From Ehretia macrophylla (lineage: Eukaryota > Streptophyta > Magnoliopsida > Boraginales > Ehretiaceae), in the NCBI GenBank assembly GCA_037974665.1, contig CM075765.1:60786247-60850246 (forward strand): a stretch of DNA of 64,000 nt, given 5' to 3'. Positions 34,622-47,484 of the stretch are shown here, one piece after another. How positions within the stretch are numbered: the first letter of the stretch is position 1; every line of letters begins with the position of its first letter. The notes below the pieces were generated by a model. That model had not been told where the DNA came from. It saw only the letters and a program-made list of their open reading frames with translations, and ran no database searches. The translations under genes were made by a program, and so were the position numbers.

Positions 34622-37249
34622 TGTGAAACCCCAGTTTTCGTCTTTACCTCAATTTGTATGTCTTTGCTTCGATTTGCGTGATTTGACCTGTTTATGTGTT
34701 ATATGAGTTAGAATGTGATAAATATGTGATTTATATTCTTAATACATGCTATGTGTGCATTCATGAAATTTTCATAAAAAACGGTATTTAAAATTTTATT
34801 GTCGGTTTTTGTGAATAGTATTTTGAACACACGTCCGCTAAAATTTTTACACGGGTGTTTTAAACGTCTTAAAACCTAGTCCCCTATTATTAATAAACAC
34901 ATGTTTGATAAAAATTGATTCTGAAACGAAATAGCAATTTACATAGACTTTTCGGGCGAATAGTAGCATTTTTTAGCCAAATAGTTATTTCTTCTAAACT
35001 CGATTCTTGCATTGACATTCGTTAACCTAGTATATATTAATATAAATGTATTTATATGTGGTATTAAATGATTTTAGATTAATTGTGCATTCAAAAGACA
35101 TTTGAAAATAAACAATATGGCTTTTCACATTCTTTTGCAAAAATCGGGTTTTTTATTCGAGTCAGGTGTAAGTCTATGCATGTGAAACTTGTTGTCGACT
35201 AAAAAGATACTACTTAAAAATAGTCTAAGTGTGAATTGCATTTGGGTGAGTAAAAATAGTCTAAAAATAATTAAAAGACTAAAAATACTAAGAAAAAGAC
35301 TAAAAATACTAACTTTGACTTTGCAAATTTTGTTGACCTTGAGCTTATATCATCAACGCACATTAAAAACAAAGCAAACACACTCACAAAAGACACACAT
35401 TACCGAAAATCCATGAGGGAGAAGAAAGAAGGCATTTTCAAGGTTTTTCAAAGCATTTTTCACATAGATTTTGCAATTCAAGTCCAAATCACTTCATTCA
35501 AAGCTTGATTTCACTTGTCGGGCATCCATTCTACATCTTTCTTGCATCAAAACACATCAAAGGTGAGAGAAAAATTCTAGATCTCAAAATGTCATTTTTA
35601 CATTTTTGCATATAATTGAATTTTGAAATGTCAGAATGTTGAATTGATGTTATATTATTGCTCAGTGCATGCTAAGGATCGTTTATATGTGTTTATATAA
35701 GATTGGAACCGTTGTAGCATAAATTTTTATTTTTCGGGTATTAAAATTGAGTTGTTGGCTATTTGTTGAATAATTGGACTTGTGGTGGTTGGAATCGATT
35801 GTTATTTGCTTGTAAAAGTTTGTTAAATACGTGGTAGTAATGTTGTAATGCCGAAATTTTAATTGTGATATCGGTGTGAAAGTTCGGAAATTTCAGCCTT
35901 GATGCATTAGGATTTTTGGGTTGTTGGGCTTGACGTGGATGGTTTATGGTTGGTTTTCGAGGGGGAGAATGTTGTTGATTGAGTGGGTGAGTGTTAGAAA
36001 CTGGTTTGGAGCTTATCGAATTAGTAGAATGTAAGTTATGACTTTTAGAAGTTTAAGTTGTCTTTCTTTAAAATGTTGAATTATGCATTTGGATGTTTGG
36101 GTGGTGTTTGAGTAATTGAATTGTGAGTTGTTGATGGTTAGATTAGGGTTTGGTTGTGTGGTTATTGCATGTTAAGTTGGATGGCCTAATTTGTCATCTA
36201 ACTTAGTTGTTTGTTGTTTATTTGATTAGCTGTTGTTATGTTGTTGAAATGATGATTATTGATTGATTATTGTTGAACCGGGAGATAGGCAACCTACTTT
36301 GTTGTCCTTTTGTGATAATTGATTATTGATGAACTGGTAGATAGTCAACGTGAAAGGTTGTCCTCCTGAGATTTGAATGTTTATTATTATTGTCATAAGT
36401 CTTTATATGTGTGCGCCACCTCTCGGGTAGCGTCGGGCTGTTGGGTTGAAAATGGAATGACTATCATAGGCTACGCCCAGCTTGCATGGGCTGAGGTGCC
36501 ATGGAGGGAGGGGCTAGAGAAGTACCTCGGGTGCGCGAGTAATGGGTAGTTATAAGAAGAACAGTTGAGATCGTGATGGCGTTTGGAGCTACACCAACTA
36601 GAGTATCCTTTATTTATTGGTCGTTATAATTATTGTGCTTATATTATTTTTGATGATTATTATGTGTTTACTACTTAAAGGATAATTTCCAAGGAGTATA
36701 GTAAATAATGTTAGAGATCTATCGAATCCTCACTGGGCTTGTTTTATATAAGCTCACTCTCAATTATTGCATGCATACAGGTGATATTGATCAAGATTAC
36801 GGGTACGTGCCGCAGGAAGATGAGAATGTGCTTTATGTGAACGAGTCTTGTGTGCCGGTGTCGTTGCCATGAGTTTGTCTTAGTTGTTGTAATATGTTAT
36901 ATTATATAACTTACTCAATTATAAGACTTATGTATATTGCTAATTTAGTAGTTTTGTTTTATAACATGATTAGGTTCCTGAATTGGTTATAATCTATTTT
37001 GGAAATGTATGTTATATAGTAAATGTATGATGTTGGAGCGGAGGCGTTTAACCTATGGCTGCAATGGTAAAAGAATGTTTAATGTATATTGTGGTTGTGT
37101 TGTTTAATTGTTGAATTATTTGTGGAGTTGGATGTATGAGTTGCGAAGAGGTTGCTTTAGAGCCTCGGTATCCGGGTTACAATCATTATACTGCCGAAAT
37201 TCTGTTGGGTCCTGACTGATCATAAGGGGTGTCGAGTTGGGGCGTGACA
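34622..37249 (+). repeat. Family B LTR2 (central LTR)
   Basis: Uninterrupted, 2628 bases, from TGTGAAACCCC to GGGGCGTGACA. It serves as 3' LTR of internal region 1 and 5' LTR of internal region 2, since a purine tract precedes it and a primer site follows it. It is the best reference copy of the family in this window. Confidence 0.92.
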
Positions 37250-39771
37250 TTAAATGGTATTAGAGCGCTTGTTTAGCTGTCCGCGGGGGCATCCTCGGAA
37301 TGTGGGTAGTGGTATAAGCATGCAAGTATGTATTAAGTGAAAGAAAAGTGAAACATATGTCCATATGTTTATGTGATTAATTTACTTATGAGTCTAACTT
37401 TCTATGTGATCAATATGCTTCATGTGTTAAGTTAACTAATATGGTCAATATGTTTTATGTGATAACGTGTCTTACGTACTCAATGTGTTGTAGTTAATAT
37501 ACATTTAGTGATTCATGTGTATTATGTGACAAATGTGTTTTATGTGATTGAAGTGTCTGTGTGAAGTTAGTTGTTTATGTGGTTTTAATTGTTTATAACT
37601 AGCTTATGTGAAACAACGTGCTTTAGGTGCTCAATGTACTTTAAGTGACAAATGTGAGTTACGTGATCAACTTGTCTTATGTGAAGTTTGTTGCTTATAT
37701 GACTTTAATTGTTTATAACTTACTTTTGTGATATACCCTGTTTATGTGATGTTATCTTCTTATATGTTGAATTGTGTGTTATGTGATAATGTTGTAATAT
37801 ATGATAATCATGTAATATGTTGATACTTGTTTTCATGAGATATAATTGTATATATGTTATAACTGTGAGTGATTCTTTTGGGTGAAGTAAGGATGACTAC
37901 AAGAGTTTTTGGAAATAGAGGTAGGCCATGATTTTGAATTATTATTATTCTAGTAGTTTATCAGTGAGATTTTAATTGTCATGTTTATGAATTTTAGTCT
38001 CAGTTTAATGGATCTGTTCTTGATGTTCTTTTAGCGAGATTGAAGTTGTTCGAGGAAATAGCAATGTATCTTGATGATTATAATTACTTTTGTTGCCATG
38101 TTTAACTTGTTATTACTTGGAGATGGATCATAAGTTGAGGTTTCCGTGAGATTGTGATTAGACACTTTTGGCGTCTCAACTGAGACTATACTTTCTTGAG
38201 GTTATTTTAGAATGAATTTATTTGAGGAATTAGTGATGTATATTTGTGAATGGAATGAAGTGTGGTATAACATGTGAATATTTCTACTATTTGGGATTGC
38301 TATATTATTAATGGATATTTTGGAGTTTTGATCTTTAAACCTTGGAGACAATTGGAGTGATTCCTCACTAAAGTTACTTTATTCGAAGATGTAATTGTTG
38401 GGAGATAGAATTATTTGAGGAAATAAGAATGCATTTTGGTGACTGAACATTACTTGCCTACATCAAGCTTTTGAGTTCTAGGTGGTATGACTTTCTAAAT
38501 TGTTGATTGGGGATTCTCTTGTCTTATAATGGGTTAGTATGAATCTGTATTGTGTTATCAGATTTTGGAGTCTTCATTAGTCAATCTTGAGGGGTAATCC
38601 GTGATTTATCTTGTTTGGTGATTGGTCTGATACGGAATGTAAAATTTTGGAGTGATTTATCTTGTTTGGTGATTGTTATGACTTCTTAGATTCTCTAGAT
38701 CTACTTAGTGTCTTGTTTTGGAGGAAGATAGATTGTAGGATTTGACTTGTTGGTATTTAAATGTGTAGGTGGGACACCCCTTTTTGTGCTTCATATTCTA
38801 TTGGTCTTATTATTCTTTTCTACTCTATTCTCACTTATTTGAGAGAGAGTTACACTTTTCTAGCATATCAATTGTTTTTTGAAACTTTTGCTTATTGGAT
38901 TAATGGATCCTATACTCATTTGACATTGTTTCTATTCTTAACATTCATATTTGCTTCTTATAGCAATGTCGCTTATTGGAGTTAAGCTTTGAGACTTCTA
39001 TATTTCATTCTATATCTCCAGCCATTGGTTTCAATATTTCATTTTATCCTATTACTATTCATTTGAAAGTAATTTTTCCTTTGGTATACCCTTTTACTTG
39101 TTCAAATTTCACTTTCTTGATGTACTTCCTACCTAAGTACATCATTGTCATTCTTGTTGATCCTTGTTAATCCTATTGTTTTATGATTAAATGCTGAGTC
39201 ATTACTTTGCTTGTAATTTCTCACTCAAAGTACTCGGCACTGTCATGTTGTTATCATTTCTTATCGTACTTCTTTGGTATTGCGTGTTGAGATACTCATT
39301 ATATTGTCACTTATGTTTTCTATTGAATTAATCATTTATTCTTTCTTAGTTTCATTTCGCCTCAAGTACAACTTACTTGTTGGTTCCTTGAACAATCATC
39401 GAAAATTGACATGTTTACTTGTTCAGGAATGTTTGTTCAACATACTCAGCACTGTTTTGATCCATCATCATCCTTTATTCGTACTTATTTAACTAATAGG
39501 TGTTGAGACATTCCTTATCTTAGTTATAATGCTTTCTTATTAAACTATTAGCCTCTTGATTCTCTAACTTGTTTGACCTCTTGTTCCCCTGATTGTTGGC
39601 TCGAATATGACTTTCCTTATCCTTATTTCCTTGTAAATTTCATAATAGTCATATTTTGACCAATGTCACTTTTGAGATATTTCCTTGATCAATAATCATT
39701 CATGTTATCGTGAATGAGTTTTCAAACCATTGGGGTGTTCATAGAGCTCTTTTGTGTAGTAGGGGATGATA
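37250..39771 (+). repeat. Family B internal region 2, first part
   Basis: Near-copy of 31830 to about 34360, with primer site at 37255-37266 and the TGTGAT-type repeats at 37330-37830. Broken off by A2; GATAA at 39772-39776 is duplicated at 47211-47215. Confidence 0.85.
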
Positions 39772-39776
39772 GATAA
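39772..39776. repeat. Target-site duplication GATAA of A2
   Basis: GATAA on the left and again at 47211-47215 on the right, a perfect 5-bp match. The empty site is visible in internal region 1 near 34345-34355. Confidence 0.9.
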
Positions 39777-42603
39777 TGTGATAACCCGAACTTGACATGT
39801 ATTTAATAGCACTTGACTGCATTTGATTAAATGTTTAATTAGTTAAATCAACCAATTTGCACTGTTTTAATATTTCTCTTGGAAGCATTTAGTAGTTGTA
39901 AATTGAATAATTAAAGGATTATTATCTATTTCTAATAATTATAGTAATTGAATTTATTCTCTTGTGATTAATTAAGTATTATCTTAAATGTTAGTGTTTA
40001 ATTGTATTTGACTACGTGTTTATATTAACTTTCATTTGTAACTTAATATTAACTTCATAATTCTTTTAAATATTCTAGAAATAGTTAAATTAATTATTTT
40101 AAATGAATATTGATTACCTTGATTGTTTTGATTATTTTAATAATCGGTTTTGGTTATTTTGCATTAAAATCACTCGGTTTTCAAATAAATGAGAAAAGTA
40201 ACTCCGAGCCGGAGTGAATTTTAAACTATTATACTATTCTACTTTTCAAAGAATTAATGTTTTATATTATTGCTCATCACTTTATTAGCGGTCGATTATT
40301 GACCGTTTGATCGTAGAATTTCGAAAATAAGAGTTAGAGAAATATTTTTCGGATTTAGTGAAAAATATTTTTAGCTTAATTTGACTAGTTTTAGTTATTT
40401 TTCATTTAATTGCATTGTTTTAACTTGAATTAGATTTAATGGCATCAAAATAAGCTTATTTGACTATTTTTAATTAAAGTTTGATTTTACAAATGACCAA
40501 AATGCCTTTGTCATCATTTTAATTAAAAACAAAGCAAAAAAATAACTCAAAACAAAACCAAAAATGACCCTTGTGTCCCCCCTTGGCCGAATGGTTTTCA
40601 AGAGAAAAAAAATGATTTTGCTTTCAATTTCCTCTACAATCGTGCGTGGAATTGCTCGGGGGTCGTGGCTCGGGTCCTTGCGGGTCTTGGTCTTCAATCT
40701 CTGTGAGGGTTTTTACGCTTTTGTGCATTTTAATATGAATTTGATTTTTGAGTCAATTTTTTAGATTTGATATTTATCGCGTTATAATGCATGTTATTGC
40801 TTGAAATAGCTTGCTTAGGGTTCGTAGAGCATTGCTTGTTTGTTATTTAGCAATTTTTACAGTCGAAACAACGTATTTGAAATTGGGGAAGAACATGAAT
40901 AGTGAATTATGAATAGTAAACTCTAGAATTTTGGATTTCAAACGAATTGCGATTGCTTGATTTGGATAGGTGTCATTAATGATAGAAGGCTAAAATGTGA
41001 AATAAAAATGGATCGGGCTTTGTTAAAATTGGAAATTAGACAAAGAAACGTAACGGGGCCGTTTGACCAAAAGTTGACCATGCTCGAATTGAGTTGGGGG
41101 TTTCGCAATTGAGGGTATGGAAGCACTTTTGGCGCTGTTGTGGCATTGATTGAATGACAGGTTAGCATAGTTGTAGTTCAAACGCAATAGGTGGACTTTC
41201 AAGCCTCGTGTGAGAAAGTGAAGTTTAGTGACATAGAAACGTGTCTTGTAGTGCCTGAGTGAATGTAGTGAAATCGGTTTCCTAATCCCGTAGCTCGTTT
41301 TCTCGTAATTGTCTTTGGAAGTTAGGGATTGAATAGTGATATTTGTTGTTTTCGTGTTTGAACTGCTATTACTTATTTAATTGGTGTTATTGTTGCTTAT
41401 TATTGCTTGTTATGCTTGGAAAGTTAGTTGAATGCTAGTATTGATTGTGATTGCTTGTTATTTCGTTTGTTGTCACTAGTTTGTATTGTTGTGCTATCGC
41501 TCGTTTATTGCCTTGTATCGAGTCTTGCATTGCATAGTGTCCAGCGCGTGAGTGATGGGCCTCTCTGGGTAGCCTCGGGTTGCCAGTGTTGGTTGCTCTA
41601 GCTCCGTAGCTATTCCCTCTTCTCGCTTGGGTTGCCTTCCAAGGAGATTTGGGTCGTAGATTGATGGATACTTCCGAGGTATTCCAAACTGGTGTTATAA
41701 AGTGGTTGCGCGCTTATTGTCATCGTTGTTAACATCAAGCTCGAGATTGATGTATCGCTCGTGAAATGGTATATTTCTCATAAGAGTGAACCATAGCCTT
41801 CAGAGTGTGGTACAGCTTTGAATGGTTGTATTAATGCTTTTAGTAATTGCTTATTGTATTGATTGTTTGTCTCAATTGCTTACTTATCAGTTATATTGCT
41901 TAACTGTCTTATTTGCATTGGACGAATTTCTGTCTCTGCAGCTCGATGTTTGTCTCGCCTTCACTGAGGCTACGTGTTGTGTATACTCCCTCCTCACCAC
42001 CACATTTCAGGATATGCCTTGTTAGCTCGAAAGTTCGTGATTTCGTGAAAGTTCGTGTTTGAAGAGTTGTCTTGCGTGCTATGTGGCTTGAGTTGTCAAG
42101 GATGCAAGATGTATGCTTTTATGTATTGTATGTATTTATTGTTAAAAGAAATGTAATCTAAATTAGCTAAATAGTTGAGGTAAATTGATAAGCTAGTTAT
42201 GTAATCAGTTAGTATAGCTTAACTCCTATGCATGTTTGTAATGTCCCAAGGAAAAGAATTAGAATGACATGATAGATTATTTTATGCAGTAGCTTAGTAT
42301 GGTTTAATTGTCTAGTTTGAATGTAATTGTCAAAAATGAAAAGAGATAGGTTAGCTTTTAAATTGGAAATGTATGTATACTTGCTGAGTTTAATTGTTGA
42401 GAACCGAGGCTCGGATGGCCTTGGGGTGTTTGTATGGTTGGACATGGTATTGGCCCACTTATATGCCATCGCAAGTTTTACATTTCGCCTAGAGCAGGGG
42501 AGACTCCGTCCGTTTTCCCTGAAAATTATGCCCGGGTTTAGTTTGGGTTGTGATTAGATCGATTGATAGAACTCCCGGTCTCGAGAAGTTTCGAGGTGTT
42601 ACA
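39777..42603 (+). repeat. A2 5' LTR
   Basis: Includes an AT-rich front, the GC-rich block (about 41540-41700, with GGGCCTCTCTGGGTAG) and a CCTTCACTGAGG version of the conserved block near 41957, followed by TTTCAGG. It ends in GTTACA at 42603. Confidence 0.9.
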
Positions 42604-44380
42604 GGTGGTATCAGAGCTTGTCTAGCTCATAAGCTGGGACAGGGTCCTTGGTCTGGTGGGTAGTGACCCTTGAATGTGTGCTTGTTAAGTGTGTCTTGAA
42701 AGTGTATGCTTGTATGTGAGATTGTGTGTCTTGACTTGAATGTATGCACTTATGTGATATAGTTATGTGTTATGTGTTAAATGTTTCTCAAGAAAGGTGA
42801 AATGTCTAGTTGTCTATCGAATTGACTTATTGAATTGACCTCGTGAATCGAATCGACCTCGTGAATTGTTAGTTGCTTGAAGTATTGCTTGTAATGTGTG
42901 TATTGGAATGTCTTGAATTGGTTGTGCCGTGATTTGAATTGATTATGTTGTGCTTGAATTGATTGTCATGTTTGAATGACTTTGATGATTAAATGGTTTT
43001 GTGAACTCCTGTGTAAACTTGCTTGCATAATAGTTTAAGGCATGTGTATAAATGTGATATCCTGGCATTCATACATGTTCCGTGGAATTGGTAAGTAAGT
43101 CCTCTTTCTCCCCTAAAGAAGTGGTTCACAGCTGGCCTTCCAAGGTGTATTGATTGGCAGGAAATGAATGGCATTTGACTAGCCTTTATTTGGGAATTGG
43201 TGTTTGCCTTTGGAGCTCGGTTATTGGCAAATGTCTATGGTTCTCCTCTGTGCTTAACAGTTGCGAAATAGTAGCTTTCTCTCGGGGTTTTATTTGGTTA
43301 TTCTTTGGAGCATTCTTTGGTTTTCTTAATGGGTATTCTTTGGAGACTTCTATTGGAACTTCTTGGTAGACTTGGCTATTGGGTTTTCAGTCGGACTTAC
43401 TGCATGGTATTATCTATTGTATATGTGTCTCGGTCTTTATTGGACTGTTACTGGCATCCCTGATTGGAAATTCTTCAATGGTATTTTCTCGAATTCTCAG
43501 TGGCCAATTATTTAATATTTATTTATTAGACAAACTTGGCTACTTTCTTATTGGAGCATTGTTTCGGATATCTTCTTCAGTGTTCCTCAGTAGGTTTGGT
43601 ATTTGGAATTCCTATCAGACTTATTGTATAGTACTACTTATGGTATTCTTTGAAATTCTTATTGGGCGTTCTATTGGTATTTTCCTTATTGGCAAGGTTG
43701 TATGAAGTTCTCACTTGGCAAACAGTGAAGAGGCCTCAGAGTTTGGTTTCGGTATATTGTTCACCAGTTCGGTGTTTATCCTTGGAGTTTTCATCCATCT
43801 GGGAAACTATGTTTGTTATTCAACTTGGTTGTCTTATTGGGCACATTATATTTTCTCTACTATTTCCTTTGACATTCCTCTCAGCATTTGATAGCAAAAC
43901 TCGGAATCTAATTGGTTGTTCCATGGGATTATTATTTGGAAGGCTTCTTTGGAACTTTTGAAGTATATTTGATTGGGTTTCTTAGTATTTTCTTTAGCAC
44001 TCTTAACAGGGAATTCTTCTATGAAATTCATGACCAACGGGGTACTTCTTTGGACCTCTGGATGGAACCTTTGTTTGAGCTTTTATTTGGCTTCTTGCTT
44101 GGGAATTCTCGGGCAGTAATAGTTAGACTTCTATTGGAGATTCGTGCGTGGGGTATTCTTCTTGTCGTTATTGTGTGGTATTAATGACATCTACAGTATC
44201 TTTGCTTTAGTCTTTATTGGTATTATCTCGGCGCTCTTGGTTGGAATTTTATTCTTCTTCGATATTCGTGTCAACGAGATTCTTCAACCGATGAAGATTT
44301 GTCAGAATTGGATTTCAGATGGTGCTGAGTTCTATTGGAAGAAGAATTGCGAGGATGCAATTGTTTTAAGGGGGGAAGAA
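42604..44380 (+). repeat. A2 internal region, non-coding
   Basis: Same arrangement as in A1: primer site, CCGGGACAGGGT-type leader, TTGAATTGA repeats (about 42660-43000), T-rich TTCTTATTGG repeats (about 43190-44260), conserved GAATTGCGAGGATGCAATTG and purine tract. Long hydrophobic frames (43379-43705, 43650-43961, 43912-44184) overlap each other and are produced by the T-rich repeats. Confidence 0.82.
42606..42617 (+). promoter_or_regulatory. Primer-binding site, initiator tRNA-Met type
   Basis: TGGTATCAGAGC two bases after the A2 5' LTR, exact. Confidence 0.9.
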
Positions 44381-47210
44381 TGTGATAACCCAAACCTGGC
44401 ATGCATTTAATAGCACTTGATTGCATTTGATTAAATGTTTAATTAGTTAAACCAACCAATTTGCAATATTTTAATATTTCTCTTGGAAGCATTTAGTAGT
44501 TGTAAATTGAATAATTAAAGGATTATTATCTATTTCTAATAATTATAGTAATTGAATTTATTCTCTTGTGATTAATTAAGAGTCATCTTAAATGTTAGGG
44601 TTTAATTGTATTTGACTACGTGTTTATATTAACTTTCATTTGTAACTTAATATTAACTTCATAATTCTTTTAAATATTCTAGAAATAGTTAAATTAATTA
44701 TTTTAAATGAATATTGATTACCTTGATTGTTTTGATTATTTTAAAAATCAGTTTTGGTTGTTTTGCATTAAAATCACTCGGTTTTCAAATAAATAAATAA
44801 AGTAACTCCGAGCCGGAGTGAATTTTAAACTATTCTACTATTCTACTTTTCAAAGAATTAAAGTTTTATATTATTGCTCATCACTTTATTAGCGATCGAT
44901 TATTGACCGTTCGATCGTAGAATTTTGAAAATAAGAGTTAGAGAAATATTTTTCAGATTTAGTGAAAAATGTTTTTAGCTTAATTTAACTAGCTTTAGTT
45001 GTTTTTCATTTAATTGCATTGTTTTAACTTGAATTAGATTTAATGGCATCAAAATAAGCTGATTTGACTATTTTTAATTAAAGTTTGATTTTGCAAATGA
45101 CCAAAATGTCCTTCTCACCATTTAAATTAAAAACAAGGCAAAAATAACTCAAAACAAAACCAAAAATGACCCTTGTGTCCCCCCCTTGGCTGAATGGTTT
45201 TCAAGAGAAAAAAAATGAATTTTGCTTTCAATTTATTCTACAATCGTGCGTGGAACTGCTTGGGGGTCGTGGCTCGGGTCCTTGCGGGTCTTGGTCTTCA
45301 ATCTCTGTGAGGGTTTTCATGCTTTTGTGCATTTTAATATGAATTTGTTTTTTGAATCAATTTTTCAAATTTGATATTTATCGCGTTATAATGCCAGTTA
45401 TTGCTTGAAATAGCTTGCTTAGGGTTCGTAGAGCATTGCTTGTTAGTTATTTAGCAATTTTTACGGTCGAAACAACGTATTTGAAATTGGGAAAGAACAT
45501 GAATAGTGAATTATGAATAGTAAATCCTAGAATATCGGATTTCGATCCGAATTGCGATTGCTTGATTTGGATAGGTGTCATTAATGATAGAAAGCTAAAA
45601 TGTGAAATAAAAACAGATCGGCCTTTGTTAAAATTGGAAATTAGACAAAGAAACGTAAAGGGGCCGTTTGACCAAAAGTTGACCGTGCCCGAATTGAGTT
45701 GGGGGTTTCGCAATTGAGGGTATGGAAGCACTTTTGGCGCTGTTGTGGCATTGATTGAATGACTGGTTAGCATAGTTGTAGTTCAAACGCAGTAGGTGGA
45801 CTTTCGGGTCTCGGGTGAGAAAGTGAAGTTTAGTGACATAGAAACGTGTCTTGTAGTGCCTGAGTGAATGTAGTGAAATCGGTTTCCTAATCCCGTAGCT
45901 CGTTTGCTCGTAATTGTCTTTGGAAGTTAGGGATTGAATAGTGATATTTGTTGTTTTCGTGTTTGAACTGCTGTTACTTGTTTAATTGGTGTTATTGTTG
46001 CTTATTATTGCTTGTTATGCTTGAAAAGTTAGTTGAATGCTAGTATTGATTGTGATTGCTTGTTATCTCGTTTATTGTCACTAGTTTGTATTGTTGTGCT
46101 ATCGCACGTTTATTGCCTTGTATCGAGTCTTGCATTGCATAGTGTCCAGCGCGTGAGTGATGGGCCTTTCTGGGTAGCCTCGGGTTGCTAGTATTGGTTG
46201 CTCTAGCTCCGTAGCTATTCCCTCTTCTCGCTTGGGTTGCCTCCTAGGGAGACTTGGGTCGTAGATTGATGGATACTTCTGGGGGAGTCCAAACTGGTGT
46301 TATAAGGTGGTTGCGAGCTTATTCTCATCGTTGTCAACATCAAGCTCGAGATTGATGTATCGCTCGTGAAATGGTATATTACTCGTAAGAGCGAACCATA
46401 GCCTTCAGAGTGTGGTATAGCTTTGAATGGTTGTGTTAATACTTTCAGTAATTGCTTATTGTATTGATTGTTTGTCTCGATTGCTTACCTACCAGTTATA
46501 TTGCTTATCTGTCTTATTTGCATTGCACGACTTTCTTTCTCTCCAATTCGATATCTGTCTCGCCCTCACTGAGTATAGGTGTTGTGTATACTCACTCCTC
46601 ACCACCACATTTCTGGATATGCCTTGTTAGCTGAAAAGTTCGTGATTTCGTGAAAGTTCGTGTTTGAAGAGTTGTCTTGCGTGCTATGTGGCTTGAGTTG
46701 TCAAGGATGCAAGATGTATGCTTTTATGTATTGTATGTATTTATTGTTAAAAGAAATGTAATCTAAATTAGCTAAATAGTTGAGGTAAATTGAAAAGCTA
46801 GGTATGTAATCAGTTAGCATAGCTTAACTCCTATGCATGTTTGTAATGTCCCAAAGAAAAGAATTAGAATGACATGATAGATTATTTTATGCAGTAGCTT
46901 AGTATGGTTTAATTGTCTAGTTTGAATGTACTTGTCAAAAATGAAAAGAGATAGGTTAGCTTTTAAATTGGAAATGTATGTATACTTGCTGAGTTTAATT
47001 GTTGAGAACTGAGGCTCGGATGGCCTTGAGGTGTTTGTATGGTTGGACACGATGTTGGTCCACGTATATGCTGTAGCAGGTTTTACATTTCGCCTAGAAA
47101 CAGGGGAGACTCCGTCCGTTTTCCCTGAAAATTTATGCCCGGGTTTGGTTTGGGTTGTGATTAGATCGATTGATAGTACTCCCGGTCTCGAGAGGGATCG
47201 GGGTGTTACA
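44381..47210 (+). repeat. A2 3' LTR
   Basis: Partner of 39777-42603, nearly equal in length and close in sequence, with CCTCACTGAG near 46564. It ends GGGATCGGGGTGTTACA. Confidence 0.9.
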
Positions 47211-47484
47211 GATAAGTAGTGGTGTCATGCTAAGGCTTTGGAGTTGCGATTTCTTTCATATTCAATATGATATTAGGTGGGAGAGAATTATGAATTCAAG
47301 ATTGTCTTGGAATTATGATAATCATCTTGCGGTCAACAAAGTTTGTTCTTTGGAGGTCTTTGTTTAGGTGTCATCCTAAGAGATAAATGAGAACTAAGAG
47401 AAGTATTGTTAAGTGTAACGATTGAGGATTTAATTGTCTGTCAGTTCGAGAATTGCACGGACGCAATTGTTTTAAGGGGGAGAA
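47211..47484 (+). repeat. Family B internal region 2, last part
   Basis: Matches about 34351-34621, including the conserved stretch GAATTGCACGGACGCAATTG and the purine tract directly before LTR3. It completes internal region 2 after the A2 insertion. Confidence 0.87.

Larger units (their letters stand above)
39777..47210 (+). mobile_element. Family A element A2, complete structure, nested in family B internal region 2
   Basis: LTRs of 2827 and 2830 bases (39777-42603, 44381-47210), internal region about 1.8 kb, perfect GATAA duplication, primer site 42606-42617 and polypurine tract 44368-44380. LTR ends are TGTGATAACCC and TCGGGGTGTTACA. No gag or pol. Its front LTR half differs from A1 and A3, so it is a subfamily; the second LTR half and the internal region are clearly shared. 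Confidence 0.92.

Noticed and set aside
38761-38985. 74-codon frame with a counterpart on the minus strand at 1731-1949
   Set aside because: Conserved only because both are family B internal regions; hydrophobic, T-rich, no known domain, and not kept open in internal region 1.
40470-40764. Overlapping frames on both strands in the A2 LTR
   Set aside because: LTR sequence with frames on opposite strands over the same bases; the second LTR does not keep them.
43379-44184. Several hydrophobic frames that look like membrane proteins (also 25983-26261 and 56886-57296)
   Set aside because: They lie in T-rich degenerate repeats of family A internal regions, overlap each other in different frames and match no family. 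T-rich codons give hydrophobic residues by default.
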